Assembly: GCA_032334055.1 (NCBI GenBank)
Contig: JAUOZS010000001.1
Location: forward strand, 1,772,501-1,836,500
Source: Selenomonadales bacterium 4137-cl
Lineage (GTDB): Bacteria > Bacillota > Negativicutes > Sporomusales > UBA7701
DNA length: 64,000 nucleotides
Direction of reading: 5' to 3'
Shown: piece after piece, positions 33,990-42,890 of the stretch
How the letters are laid out: each line of letters begins with the position of its first letter
How positions within the stretch are numbered: position 1 is the stretch's first letter
Notes under the pieces: generated by a model
Databases searched by the model: none
Seen by the model: the letters and a program-made list of their open reading frames with translations, nothing else
What the model was told of the DNA's origin: nothing
Position numbers and translations under genes: made by a program

Positions 33990-34860
33990 AATGCTTGTCT
34001 GGCACCGCGGCCAGCAGCTCGTGCAGCCGTTCGCCGGTAATATCATACTTCTCGCCGCAGAAATGGCAGCGAACCTCTGCCTTCCCTTCCGCGGCCATAT
34101 CCGCTAACTCATCCCGTCCCAGGCTGACCAGCATAGCCTCCACCCGCTCGGTAGAGCACTGGCAGTTGAACGCCAGCCGCGCCTGCTCGAACACCGTCGC
34201 CTCCAGGCCGGTGAAAACCTTCAGCAGCATCGACGCCGCGTCGGCCCCGCCGCGCACCAGCTCGGACACGGGCGGCAACGCGGCCAGGTTGGCCTCCACC
34301 TTCGCCAGCACCGTGTCCTCCGCTCCCGGCAGCGCCTGAACAACGATCCCCCCGGCGGCGCCCACCGAATAATCGGTATTCACAAGCACCCCGAGAGCGA
34401 CCGTCGACGGCGTCTGTTCGCTCACCAGCAGGTAATTGGCCACATCGTCGCCGATCTCGCCGCTTACCAGCTCCGCAGTGCCGGTGAAGGGCTGCTTCAT
34501 GCCCGTGAATCGCGTCACATGGATATGACCCCTCCCCACCGCCTGCCCGACCGGCAGCTTGCCGCCAGCCAACGGCAGGTCCACGTGGGGATTGCGCACA
34601 TAGCCGCGCACCGTGCCCTGGGCGTGGGCGTCGGCGATCACCCCGCCCAGCGGGCCGTCGCCGGCGAGGCGGATGGTCACGTATTCGTCGGTCTTCAGAT
34701 TGGCGGACAGCAGCAGCGCCGCCGTCATCGTCCGCCCCAGGGCTGCCGCCGCCACCGGGAAACAGTCGTGCCGGCGCCGCGCCTCCTCCACGAGCTCCGT
34801 GGTCACGGCGGCGAACGCCCTCACCCCCGGAACAGTGGCTTTAACCAGATGATCCTGCAT
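33988..34860 (-). CDS. hslO: Redox-regulated chaperone Hsp33
   Basis: 290 aa, the family length. Hsp33 is a cytoplasmic holdase switched on by oxidation of a C-terminal zinc centre. The four Cys are present as CQC (about 233-235) and CHFC (about 266-269). The N-terminal domain has the family core RTMTAALLLSANLKTDE. The ATG at 34860 follows GGAGG by 5 bases; a TTG four codons upstream overlaps that site and is rejected. It is the last gene of the minus-strand rib/housekeeping run. Confidence 0.95.
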   Translation of the reverse strand: MQDHLVKATVPGVRAFAAVTTELVEEARRRHDCFPVAAAALGRTMTAALLLSANLKTDEYVTIRLAGDGPLGGVIADAHAQGTVRGYVRNPHVDLPLAGGKLPVGQAVGRGHIHVTRFTGMKQPFTGTAELVSGEIGDDVANYLLVSEQTPSTVALGVLVNTDYSVGAAGGIVVQALPGAEDTVLAKVEANLAALPPVSELVRGGADAASMLLKVFTGLEATVFEQARLAFNCQCSTERVEAMLVSLGRDELADMAAEGKAEVRCHFCGEKYDITGERLHELLAAVPDKH

Positions 34861-34913
34861 ATATACCTCCAAACAATCAGCGGAAAATGCAGCTTCTGCA
34901 AGCTGCGGGCTGC

Positions 34914-35468
34914 CTATAGTTCCTCGTGGGCGAACACTTCGCCGGTCACGATATCTATTATCTCGATTTTCCCGGCCGTTATCCGCGCCACCGTGCCATG
35001 CCCGTCCAGCCGCTTCGACATCGCCGGCGAGCCGGGGTTGAGCAGCGTGACGCCGTCGCGCTTCGTCAGCTCAGGCACATGGGTGTGACCGGTTACCAGC
35101 ACCGCCGCCCCCAACCGCTTGGCCAGCGCCCACCGCCCCGCCTCGTCGAGGCTCTGGCCGTGATGGACGATTATGCGGCGGCCGTCCGCGAACACATAAG
35201 CGTACGGCGCCTGCACCGGCATATCCAGCACCATTGCGTCCACCTCGGCGTCGCAGTTGCCGGCGACGATAATCACCGGCACTGGGCAGGCGTTAAGCTC
35301 CTCCGCCAACTCCTTGGGATTATACTCGGCCGGGATGGGATTGCGCGGCCCGTGATAAAGCACGTCCCCGGCATGAAGGATGAAATCGCAGTCGGCGAAA
35401 TACCGGCGGTAAACTTCCCGCCAGGTCTCAACACAGCCATGCGTATCACTGACAACACCTATTTTCAT
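34914..35468 (-). CDS. YfcE-family metallophosphoesterase
   Basis: 184 aa. The binuclear metal site is seen as SDTHG (residues 7-11), HAGDVLYHG, GNCD, then TGHTHVPEL near the C-terminus. These are small cytoplasmic phosphodiesterases of unclear natural substrate. The ATG at 35468 is chosen as the canonical MKIGVVSDTHG start, though the ribosome binding site is poor. It lies 30 bp after ribH, so it may be the tail of the rib operon. Confidence 0.9.
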   Translation of the reverse strand: MKIGVVSDTHGCVETWREVYRRYFADCDFILHAGDVLYHGPRNPIPAEYNPKELAEELNACPVPVIIVAGNCDAEVDAMVLDMPVQAPYAYVFADGRRIIVHHGQSLDEAGRWALAKRLGAAVLVTGHTHVPELTKRDGVTLLNPGSPAMSKRLDGHGTVARITAGKIEIIDIVTGEVFAHEEL

Positions 35469-35498
35469 CCGCACCAATCATCCATTTCCTGGAAATAT

Positions 35499-35963
35499 TT
35501 ACAATCCCTTGAGCAAATTAGCCATCTCGATTGCCGCCACCGCCGCGTCGAACCCTTTATTCCCGGCCTTCGTACCGGCCCGTTCCACCGCCTGCTCGAT
35601 CGTCTCGGTCGTCAGCACGCCGAAAATCGTCGGCACGCCGCTGGTAAGACCCACGTGGGCCACCCCTTTCGAGACCTCGGCGCATACATAATCGAAATGA
35701 GGCGTGTTGCCGCGGATCACCGTGCCCAGGCAGACAACCGCGTCGTATTTCTTGCTCTCCGCCATCTTCTTGGCTACCAGCGGGATTTCGAACGCCCCCG
35801 GCACCCAGGCCACCTCGATATCGTCCGCGGCCGCTCCGTGCCGGGTAAGGGCGTCCATCGCCCCGCCCACCAATTTATTGGTGATGAACTCGTTGAACCG
35901 TGCGGCCACCACGCCGAACTTCAGACCCTCGGCCACCAGGCCGCCTTCGTAAATCTTCGCCAT
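35499..35963 (-). CDS. ribH: 6,7-dimethyl-8-ribityllumazine synthase
   Basis: 154 aa icosahedral enzyme condensing 5-amino-6-ribitylaminouracil with dihydroxybutanone phosphate. Conserved parts are ARFNEFIT, the VPGAFEIPL segment, [15 protein letters not shown] with the active-site His, and [17 protein letters not shown] lies 8 bases before the ATG. It is separated from ribBA by 1 base, so coupled. Confidence 0.96.
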   Translation of the reverse strand: MAKIYEGGLVAEGLKFGVVAARFNEFITNKLVGGAMDALTRHGAAADDIEVAWVPGAFEIPLVAKKMAESKKYDAVVCLGTVIRGNTPHFDYVCAEVSKGVAHVGLTSGVPTIFGVLTTETIEQAVERAGTKAGNKGFDAAVAAIEMANLLKGL

Positions 35964-35964
35964 C

Positions 35965-37176
35965 TTATTGCGCCTCCTCCGTCTTTTCGAGTATATGTCC
36001 CAGCTTCGATTTCTTCACCGACAGGTAACGCTGGTTGAACCGGTTGGCCTTCATCTCCAGCGGCACCCGCTCGGTGATCGTCAGCCCGTAGCCCTCCAGG
36101 GCGACGCGCTTGCGCGGGTTATTGGTCAGCAGATTGATGCTGGTCAGCCCAAGATCGCACAAAATCTGGGCGCCGATGCCGTAATCCCTGAGATCGGGGG
36201 CGAAGCCCAGCAACTCGTTAGCCTCCACCGTATCCTTGCCCCGGTCCTGCAGCGCGTATGCGCGGATCTTATTCGCCAGACCGATGCCGCGCCCTTCCTG
36301 GCGCATATACAGCAACACGCCCGCCCCGGCGTCGTTGATCCGCTTAAGCGCCGTCGCCAGTTGCTCGCCGCAGTCGCAGCGCAGCGACCCGAGCACGTCG
36401 CCGGTCAGGCACTCGGAGTGGACCCGCACCAGCACATTCTGCATGCCGGCCACCTCCCCCTTCACCAGCGCCACGTGGCACTGGTTGTCGAGCTCGCTCT
36501 CGTAAGCCACCAGCTTGAATTCGCCGTACTTGGTCGGCAGCCTGGTCTCGGCCACGCGCACTACGAACCGCTCGTGATGCTTACGGTAGCGGATAAGGTC
36601 GGCGACGGTGATCATCTTCATATTGTGCCGCTCGGCGAACTCCAGCAACTGCGGCACCCGGGCCATCGTGCCGTCCTCGTTCATCACCTCGCAGATCACC
36701 GCGGCGGGATACAGTCCGGCCAGCTTGGCCAGGTCGATCGACGCCTCGGTGTGGCCAGTCCGCCGCAGCACCCCGCCCTCGCGGTAACGCAGGGGGAAGA
36801 TGTGCCCTGGACGGCGGATATCGGCCGGCGTACTGCTCGGGTCGAGCACCGCCTTGACCGTCATGGCCCGCTCGTGCGCCGAAATGCCGGTTGTCACACT
36901 CTCGGCGTCGATCGACACCGTGAACGCCGTGCACATCGTATCGGTGTTGTCGGTCACCATCAAACCGATGTTAAGCTCGTCCAGGCGGCTGCCGATCACC
37001 GGCATGCACACCAGCCCGCGGGCGTTGGTGACCATGAAATTGATCGCCTCCGGCGTAACCTTCTCGGCCGCGACGACCAGGTCGCCCTCGTTTTCGCGGT
37101 CCTCGTCGTCGACGACGATAATCATCTTGCCGTCCCTGATATCCTTGATCGCTTCTTCGACAGTACTGAATCCCAT
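35965..37176 (-). CDS. ribBA: Bifunctional DHBP synthase / GTP cyclohydrolase II
   Basis: 403 aa fusion. The N-terminal RibB domain (about 1-200) makes 3,4-dihydroxy-2-butanone 4-phosphate from ribulose 5-phosphate, with the metal-binding acidic loop [11 protein letters not shown] (about 21-31) and a downstream His in GHTEAS. The C-terminal RibA domain (about 205-400) opens GTP, with zinc ligands in [21 protein letters not shown] is 7 bases before the ATG. It supplies both arms of riboflavin synthesis. Confidence 0.97.
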   Translation of the reverse strand: MGFSTVEEAIKDIRDGKMIIVVDDEDRENEGDLVVAAEKVTPEAINFMVTNARGLVCMPVIGSRLDELNIGLMVTDNTDTMCTAFTVSIDAESVTTGISAHERAMTVKAVLDPSSTPADIRRPGHIFPLRYREGGVLRRTGHTEASIDLAKLAGLYPAAVICEVMNEDGTMARVPQLLEFAERHNMKMITVADLIRYRKHHERFVVRVAETRLPTKYGEFKLVAYESELDNQCHVALVKGEVAGMQNVLVRVHSECLTGDVLGSLRCDCGEQLATALKRINDAGAGVLLYMRQEGRGIGLANKIRAYALQDRGKDTVEANELLGFAPDLRDYGIGAQILCDLGLTSINLLTNNPRKRVALEGYGLTITERVPLEMKANRFNQRYLSVKKSKLGHILEKTEEAQ

Positions 37177-37188
37177 GACAAATCCCTC

Positions 37189-37848
37189 CTAAAACGTAAA
37201 ACCATGTTCGGCTAAAAAACCAGCGCTCAGACCGACCCGGCCGCCGGCATCCTGCGGCGGCGCCAGTCCCAGCAGCTTCTCCACATACTTGCCGATGACG
37301 TCGGCCTCAAGATTAACCGGCGCCCCAACCCCTTTGAATCCCAGCGTCGTCACCGACGCCGTATGGGGGATAAGGGAAACGGTGAACCAGTCCGGCCCGG
37401 CCGCTACCACCGTAAGGCTGATGCCGTCGATCGCGATCGAACCCTTGGCAACAATATACCGCATCACCGCAGCCGGCGCTTCTATGCGAACGATAACGGC
37501 GTTATCGTTCGTCTCCTTCGACCGGATGATACCCACGCCGTCGATATGGCCGCTGACGATATGGCCGCCCAACCGGTCTCCGACCCTGAGCGTGCGCTCC
37601 AGGTTGACGACATCGCCGTTTTTCAGCCCGGCCATCGCCGTCCGCTCCACCGTCTCGGGCATCACATCGGCCGTGAACCAGCTGTCGCCATAGTCCGCCA
37701 CCGTCAGGCAAGTCCCGTTGACGGCGATGCTGTCGCCCAGCTTCACGTCGCCCATAATCGCTTTCGCGCCCACCGTCAGCCGTACCGACCGGGCGCCGCG
37801 CGTCATCGATTTAACCCTGCCCAATTCTTCCACAAGCCCGGTAAACAT
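37189..37848 (-). CDS. ribE: Riboflavin synthase
   Basis: 219 aa with two lumazine-binding repeats. The first starts MFTGLVEELG with GDSIAVNGTCLTV; the second carries KGSIAIDGISLTV. It dismutates two ribityllumazine molecules to riboflavin. The ATG follows AGGGAGG at 7 bases. Its start lies inside the end of ribD (38-base overlap), a tight translational coupling. Confidence 0.96.
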   Translation of the reverse strand: MFTGLVEELGRVKSMTRGARSVRLTVGAKAIMGDVKLGDSIAVNGTCLTVADYGDSWFTADVMPETVERTAMAGLKNGDVVNLERTLRVGDRLGGHIVSGHIDGVGIIRSKETNDNAVIVRIEAPAAVMRYIVAKGSIAIDGISLTVVAAGPDWFTVSLIPHTASVTTLGFKGVGAPVNLEADVIGKYVEKLLGLAPPQDAGGRVGLSAGFLAEHGFTF

Positions 37849-38962
37849 CGCGTCCCTCCCTTGCCGCCGGATAGGCGGTTATCAGTAAATCGCCGGCCAC
37901 GGGCTCGGCGCTCATATCCTCCAGCAGCACCGCTTCGTCCACCGCGTCCGCGCCCGCGCCGCCCACCGGCCCCGGCGCCTCCGCGCCGCCGAAAATCTTC
38001 GGCGCGACGAAAGCGTAAATCTTATCGACGACGTTGGCGGCTAGAGCACTCGCGTTCACCGCCGCCCCGCCTTCCACCAACACACTGGTCAGCTTGCGCT
38101 CCCCGAGAACGCGCCACAGGGCCCTGAAATCGACGCCCGTCGCCCCCCAGGGTAAAACAAGCACCTCCGCGCCGGCGGCCCTCAGCGCCGCCACGCGGTC
38201 GGCCGGCGCAGCCTCCGTCACCGCGATCAGCGTGGGCGCCAGACCGTCGGCCGCCACCTTGGCGGTCGGCGGCGTGCGCGCCATACTGTCCACCACCACC
38301 CGGAGCGGATTCTTGCCGCCGCCCTCCGGCAGACGGGCGGTCAGTTCGGGATCGTCGGCCAGCACCGTGCCCACGCCGACAAGAATGGCGTCGCACTCGT
38401 CGCGCAGCCGGTGGACCCTTTCCCGGGCCGCCGGCCCCGTTATCCACTTCGACCGGCCGCTGCGGGTGGCAATCTTGCCGTCAAGCGTCATCGCCGTCTT
38501 CATTATTCCGAACGGCATCCCGGTCGTCACCCACTTGATGAACGCCTCATTAAGCCTGGCGGCCTCGTCCGCCAGCACTCCCTCGACGACCTCGACGCCG
38601 GCGGCCCGCAGCCTGTCGAGCCCCTGGCCGCACACCTTCGGGTTGGGGTCGGTCATCGCCGCCACCACCCGCTTCACCCCGGCGGCGATCAGCGCGTCGG
38701 CGCACGGGCCGGTGCGGCCGAAATGGCAGCACGGCTCCAGCGTCACGTACACCGTCGCCCCGCTGGCCGCCTCGCCTGCGGCCGCCAGCGCATGCACCTC
38801 GGCGTGCGGCGTGCCCGCGCACAAGTGGCAGCCTTCGCCCACCACCTGTCCGTCTTTCACGACCAGCGCCCCCACCAGCGGGTTGGGGCTGGTGCGGCCG
38901 CACGCCCGCCGGGCGATCTCCAGGGCCTTACGCATAAAAGCCTTATCCTGTTCTTTGTACAT
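37811..38962 (-). CDS. ribD: Riboflavin biosynthesis deaminase/reductase RibD
   Basis: 383 aa bifunctional enzyme. The deaminase domain (about 1-145) has the zinc site HAEVHAL with TLEPCCHFGRTGPC. The reductase domain (about 146-370) has MTLDGKIATRSG and DAILVGVGTVLADDP. It performs the second and third steps from the GTP product. The start is the ATG at 38962, with GAGGTG 10 bases upstream; an in-frame TTG three codons earlier is possible. It is the first gene of ribD-ribE-ribBA-ribH, controlled by the FMN riboswitch. Confidence 0.95.
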   Translation of the reverse strand: MYKEQDKAFMRKALEIARRACGRTSPNPLVGALVVKDGQVVGEGCHLCAGTPHAEVHALAAAGEAASGATVYVTLEPCCHFGRTGPCADALIAAGVKRVVAAMTDPNPKVCGQGLDRLRAAGVEVVEGVLADEAARLNEAFIKWVTTGMPFGIMKTAMTLDGKIATRSGRSKWITGPAARERVHRLRDECDAILVGVGTVLADDPELTARLPEGGGKNPLRVVVDSMARTPPTAKVAADGLAPTLIAVTEAAPADRVAALRAAGAEVLVLPWGATGVDFRALWRVLGERKLTSVLVEGGAAVNASALAANVVDKIYAFVAPKIFGGAEAPGPVGGAGADAVDEAVLLEDMSAEPVAGDLLITAYPAAREGRDVYRACGRIGQG

Positions 38963-39009
38963 TCTTAACAAACACCTCTAATACCCGGTTCGTCTCAGCT
39001 ACTATTTTA

Positions 39010-39060
39010 CCCGGAAAATATAAACAGGCTGTCCGGAAAGCAGCGCTTTCCCAACAGCCT
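39010..39060 (-). terminator. Terminator of the FMN riboswitch expression platform
   Basis: AGGCTGT..GGAAAGC pairs with GCTTTCC..ACAGCCT on minus and is followed by GTTTATATTTT. It lies between aptamer and ribD, so FMN binding should favour it. A second hairpin CGTAGGCC / GGCCTGCG (about 39085-39112) precedes it and could be part of the antiterminator switch. Confidence 0.75.
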
Positions 39061-39115
39061 TTGCGGGCAACGGAAACACACGGGGACGCAGGCCTCTCCC
39101 AGGCCTACGCAACCA

Positions 39116-39379
39116 GCCTTTTTCCATCCAGACTATACTGTCGGCCCCGGAATTCCACCGGGTCTGCCGTATATACGGCTCGCGGGCTATAAACCGCCGA
39201 TCGGGAATTACAAGACGGCCGTTGATAAGCCTCCATCTGCTTTGTTGCTCCTGCGGTCCTCCGCTCCGACGTACAAACCAGTACGTCTCCGCTGCGGTCC
39301 TCGTCGCGCCTCGCATCTGAAGGCTTCTGAACGGCCTTTCAGCCGTCCAGGGACGCCTCGTTCACCCTGCCCCAAAGGC
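39116..39379 (-). promoter_or_regulatory. FMN riboswitch (RFN element) with large insertion in P2
   Basis: Conserved RFN blocks on minus are in order: GGGGCAGGGTGAA, then after about 150 nt AATTCCCGATCGGCGG, AGCCCGCGAGCC, GGCAGACCCGGTGGAATTCC, GGGGCCGACAGT and AGTCTGGATGG, with P1 GCCTTT / AAAGGC. A normal element has only a few bases between GGGTGAA and TTCCC. The intervening sequence is a genome repeat (see separate entry). All other helices look intact, so the aptamer probably still folds. Confidence 0.93.
39212..39339. repeat. Inverted-repeat element, copy A (inside the FMN riboswitch)
   Basis: The ends AAGACGGCCGTTGATAAGCC and, inverted, AAAGGCCGTTCAGAAGCC form imperfect terminal repeats. 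Subterminal CCATCTGC and GCATCTG boxes, a GTTGCTCC box and a central GACGTAC/GTACGTC hairpin match copies B, C and D. No coding capacity. A 104-aa frame across it is an artefact of the structured leader. Confidence 0.8.
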
Positions 39380-39402
39380 ATTGTATGCATTTGTCAATAA
39401 AT

Positions 39403-39431
39403 ATACTAGCACTTTCCTCCCGGCAGGTCAA
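39403..39431 (-). promoter_or_regulatory. Sigma-A promoter of the rib operon
   Basis: TTGACC (39426-39431) and TAGTAT (39403-39408) are 17 bp apart. The -35 box overlaps the rpe stop codon. Initiation about 20 bp upstream of the FMN aptamer fits. Confidence 0.7.
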
Positions 39432-40075
39432 GACCCCCGGAGAGCGCGGATGGCCGCCGCCATATCGGGCGCGCCGTAAACGGCCGAGCCGGCCACGAGG
39501 ATGTTGGCCCCCGCCGCCGTTACCTGGCGGGCGTTGTCGGGTATGATGCCGCCGTCCACCTCGATATCCACCGCCAGCTTGCGCGCCTCCACCATCCGCC
39601 TTAGCCGCCTGATCTTGTCGACCATCGTCGGGATGAACTTCTGGCCGCCGAAGCCGGGATTGACCGTCATCAGCAGCACCATGTCCACGTAATCCAGCAC
39701 CTCTTCCACCGCCGACAGCGGCGTGGACGGATTAAGCGACACCCCTGCCCTGGCTCCCTGCTCGCGGATGGTCTCCAGTAGCCTGTGGAGATGCGGGGCC
39801 GTCTCGGCATGAACGGTCACGATATCCGCCCCCGCTTTGATGAACGGCGTCACCATCTCCTCAGGATTGGTAATCATAAGGTGCACATCGAACGGCAGGT
39901 CGGTCGTCTTGCGAATGGCCGCCACCACCGGCGGGCCGATGGTCAGATTAGGCACGAAATGGCCGTCCATCACATCGACATGGATAAGGTCGGCGCCAGC
40001 CGCCGCCACGCGGCGGATCTCGCCGCCGAGGTCGGCGAAGTCGGCCGACAGGATCGAAGGAGCGATTTTTATCAT
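39428..40075 (-). CDS. rpe: Ribulose-phosphate 3-epimerase
   Basis: 215 aa TIM barrel interconverting ribulose 5- and xylulose 5-phosphate. The family core [23 protein letters not shown] with metal ligands, the [11 protein letters not shown] loop and the EVDGGI phosphate site are all present. AAAGG lies 8 bases before the ATG, and it follows rsgA by 1 base. This is the usual rsgA-rpe end of the PASTA-kinase cluster in Firmicutes. Confidence 0.97.
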   Translation of the reverse strand: MIKIAPSILSADFADLGGEIRRVAAAGADLIHVDVMDGHFVPNLTIGPPVVAAIRKTTDLPFDVHLMITNPEEMVTPFIKAGADIVTVHAETAPHLHRLLETIREQGARAGVSLNPSTPLSAVEEVLDYVDMVLLMTVNPGFGGQKFIPTMVDKIRRLRRMVEARKLAVDIEVDGGIIPDNARQVTAAGANILVAGSAVYGAPDMAAAIRALRGS

Positions 40076-40076
40076 C

Positions 40077-40952
40077 TCAGAAGCCTTTCTTGGCGGCGCG
40101 GATCTCCTCCAGCACCTCCAGGTAAGAATCGTAGCGGCTGCGGGCGATCCGGCCTTCGGTCACCGCCTGCTTGACGGCGCACTGGGGCTCCTTCACATGC
40201 AGGCAGGTGGAAAACTTGCAGCCCGCCGCCGCAGCGGCGATATCCGGAAAGTAATACGGGAGCTCCGGTTCGCCGATAGTGGCGAACTCCGTCAGGCTGA
40301 AACCGGGCGTGTCCACCACGAAGCCGCCTCCGGCCAGCGGCAGCAGCTCGGCAAAACGGGTCGTATGCTTACCGCGGCCGATCTTGCGGCTCACCTCGCC
40401 GGTCACCAGCGACAGCCCAGGCTGCAGAGCGTTCAGCAGGCTCGACTTGCCGGCCCCCGAAGGCCCGGCAAACACCGTGATGCGGTCGTACAGACGGCCG
40501 CGCAGCTCCTCCATCCCGCTCCCGGTCTTGGCCGACACCATGAAAACAGGGTAACCGACCGCGCGATAAAGCTCGGCCAGCGGCGCCAACGCCGACGTGT
40601 CGGCGATATCGGTCTTGTTGACACACAGAACGGCCTCCAGCCCCGACCACTCGGCCAGCACCAGGAACCTGTCGACCAGCGCCGTGCCGATATCGGGATT
40701 GACGGCGGCGAAGGTCAGCACCACCTGATCGACATTGGCCACCATCGGCCGCCGGAGTAGACTGCGGCGCGGCATGATCTCCTCGATGACCCCCTTGTCC
40801 GGGCCGGCGGCACTGTAAGCGACCTCATCGCCCACCAGGAGGGAAAAGCGCTCCTTCTTGAACCGCCCGCGCAGCGAACAGGCCGTCACCTTGCCGCCTG
40901 TTTGGACGTAGTAATAGCTACTATAGGCTTTTACCACTATACCTAGTAGCAT
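40077..40952 (-). CDS. rsgA: Ribosome small-subunit GTPase RsgA
   Basis: 291 aa circularly permuted GTPase acting in 30S maturation. An N-terminal OB fold (about 1-65) is followed by the permuted G domain: G4 NKTD, then G1 [14 protein letters not shown] and G3 DTPGFS. A C-terminal zinc finger follows ([14 protein letters not shown]). The ATG at 40952 has GGAGG 4-5 bases upstream; seven earlier codons in frame are not preferred. It is 57 bp downstream of the kinase. Confidence 0.95.
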   Translation of the reverse strand: MLLGIVVKAYSSYYYVQTGGKVTACSLRGRFKKERFSLLVGDEVAYSAAGPDKGVIEEIMPRRSLLRRPMVANVDQVVLTFAAVNPDIGTALVDRFLVLAEWSGLEAVLCVNKTDIADTSALAPLAELYRAVGYPVFMVSAKTGSGMEELRGRLYDRITVFAGPSGAGKSSLLNALQPGLSLVTGEVSRKIGRGKHTTRFAELLPLAGGGFVVDTPGFSLTEFATIGEPELPYYFPDIAAAAAGCKFSTCLHVKEPQCAVKQAVTEGRIARSRYDSYLEVLEEIRAAKKGF

Positions 40953-41009
40953 AATACCTCCAGCGCTTAACATTAGGAACAGCGATGCAGTTGGGCTTTC
41001 CGGGCGGGA

Positions 41010-42878
41010 CTACAGCACCTGCTCCTGGAACAGCACCCCGTTGATATACACCTGCACCCTCACCTGGCCGACGCCTTCCACCGTTTTGTCGATGCGGTCG
41101 CCGGGCCGGTGAACATTTTCATAAACCACGCGGCGGCCGTTGCTATCGGTCACCACGATCTGGATACCCTGGCGAATGGGGCCTTCAGGCACGGTAACCT
41201 GCACCACCGCCCGTTTGACCGCCCCCGAAACGCTCCTTGCCGCCTGCAGATCCACCGACGACCCCTCAAGAACCTCGCTACCCGGCGACGGGTTCTGGCC
41301 GATGATCGTGCCTGGCGGATAACGGTCGCTCGGGCCTTCCGACACCGAGCCGACCTTGAGCTTCAGACTCTCGATCTGGGTCGTCACCGTACTGAGCGGC
41401 GTACCGCGGAAATCGGGCAGAACGATCTTACGCGGCCCGGCCCCCTTACTGATCGTAAGATCGATGGGCGTCCCCTTGCCCACCTGGGCAGGCGGCCGGG
41501 GATTCTGGGCGATGACGGTGTCTGCCTGCGTATCGGCCGCGTACTGTTCCTCCACACGGCCGAGCGTCAGGCCGGCGTTCTTGATCGTAAGCTCGGCGTC
41601 GCGTCGTTTCATGCTGCGCACATCGGGGACGACGGTGATCTCCGGCCCCTTGCTGACGACGATCATGACGGTGCGCTGTTCCTTCACCGTAGCCCCCGCC
41701 TCGGGGCTCTGCGAAATAACGTAACCGGCCACAACCTTTTCGTTGAAGGCGTCGGTGACCGATACGCGGAGATTACTGCTCAGGAGAATATTGCGCGCCG
41801 TGTCGACCTGCTTGCCGACAACGCCGGGCACAACAACCTCGCTCGTGCTCCAGAACTTGCCGAACGCCAGGAAGGCGCCAGTGGCGAACGCCAGCACGAG
41901 CAGGCCGGCCAGCGCCCACAGCCAGGCCCGCTTGCCTTTCCCGCCCGGCGGCGGCCCCTCTGCCCCGCCATCTTCGGCCGGCGGCTCCGGCACATCCACC
42001 CGCGGCAACACCTGGGTGGGAAAATCCTCCTTAGCCAAACGGCGGGTATGATCATCCCGCAAGTAATGCTGAGCCGACCGCAAATCGGCGATCATCGCCC
42101 CCACATCGGTAAACCGCTGCTCGGGATTCTTGGCCATCGCCTTCAACACCAGGGCCTCCAGGATTGGCGGCACCGCCGGATTGATCTCCCGCAGCGGCTG
42201 CGGGTCGTCCTGCAGATGCTTGATCGCAATGCTGATCGGCGTCTCGCCGGTGAACGGCACCGCCCCGGTCAGCATCTCGTACATCACCGAACCTAGCGAA
42301 TAAATGTCCGACTTGGCGCTCACCGGCGCACCCTTGGCCTGCTCGGGCGAGAAATAATGCACCGAACCGATGATCGTGCCCGTCTGGGTCATCGTGGCCG
42401 AAGTTACGGCGCGGGCTATGCCGAAATCGGTCACCTTCACCCGGCCCGTCCGGGTCATGAGGATATTGTGAGGCTTAATGTCGCAGTGGACGATATTGTT
42501 CTGATGGGCGTGCTCCAGCGCCTCGGCGATCTCCAGGGCCACGCGGACGGCGGTCTCCACCGGCAGCGGCCCCTCGCGCACGATCCTGTCCTTGAGCGTC
42601 TCGCCCGATATATACTCCATCACGATATAATAGCTGTCTTCGTCACGGCCGACATCATAGATATTCACGATATTGGGATGGGAAAGCCTTGCCGCCGCCT
42701 GGGCCTCGCGACGAAAGCGGGTGACGAACTCCTCGTCGTCGGTGAACTGAGCCCTTAGCACCTTCACCGCCACCGAACGGTCGAGCAGCTTGTCGTGGGC
42801 GCGAAAAACGTCGGCCATACCGCCGCCGCCTACCCGTTCCAAAATCGTGTAACGATTATCAAGTGTCCGATTTATCAA
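41010..42878 (-). CDS. Stk1/PrkC-type PASTA domain Ser/Thr kinase
   Basis: 622 aa. A cytoplasmic Hanks kinase domain (about 8-265) has the glycine loop GGGGMADVF, the Lys in VAVKVLR, a catalytic loop HCDIKPHN (Cys where RD kinases have Arg) and DFGIA. A juxtamembrane region and one membrane segment (about 325-347) lead to three extracellular PASTA domains (about 350-555), then a C-terminal beta domain. It senses muropeptides or lipid II and phosphorylates growth proteins. The TTG at 42878 follows AGGGGGTG by 6 bases and gives the family start MINRTLDNRY. The partner phosphatase and two FHA proteins are in the same gene run. Confidence 0.93.
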   Translation of the reverse strand: MINRTLDNRYTILERVGGGGMADVFRAHDKLLDRSVAVKVLRAQFTDDEEFVTRFRREAQAAARLSHPNIVNIYDVGRDEDSYYIVMEYISGETLKDRIVREGPLPVETAVRVALEIAEALEHAHQNNIVHCDIKPHNILMTRTGRVKVTDFGIARAVTSATMTQTGTIIGSVHYFSPEQAKGAPVSAKSDIYSLGSVMYEMLTGAVPFTGETPISIAIKHLQDDPQPLREINPAVPPILEALVLKAMAKNPEQRFTDVGAMIADLRSAQHYLRDDHTRRLAKEDFPTQVLPRVDVPEPPAEDGGAEGPPPGGKGKRAWLWALAGLLVLAFATGAFLAFGKFWSTSEVVVPGVVGKQVDTARNILLSSNLRVSVTDAFNEKVVAGYVISQSPEAGATVKEQRTVMIVVSKGPEITVVPDVRSMKRRDAELTIKNAGLTLGRVEEQYAADTQADTVIAQNPRPPAQVGKGTPIDLTISKGAGPRKIVLPDFRGTPLSTVTTQIESLKLKVGSVSEGPSDRYPPGTIIGQNPSPGSEVLEGSSVDLQAARSVSGAVKRAVVQVTVPEGPIRQGIQIVVTDSNGRRVVYENVHRPGDRIDKTVEGVGQVRVQVYINGVLFQEQVL

Positions 42879-42890
42879 GACCCTCACCCC

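Noticed and set aside
39002..39316. 104-codon minus-strand frame in the rib leader
   Set aside because: It lies across the FMN aptamer, the inserted repeat and the terminator; it is an artefact of structured RNA sequence.
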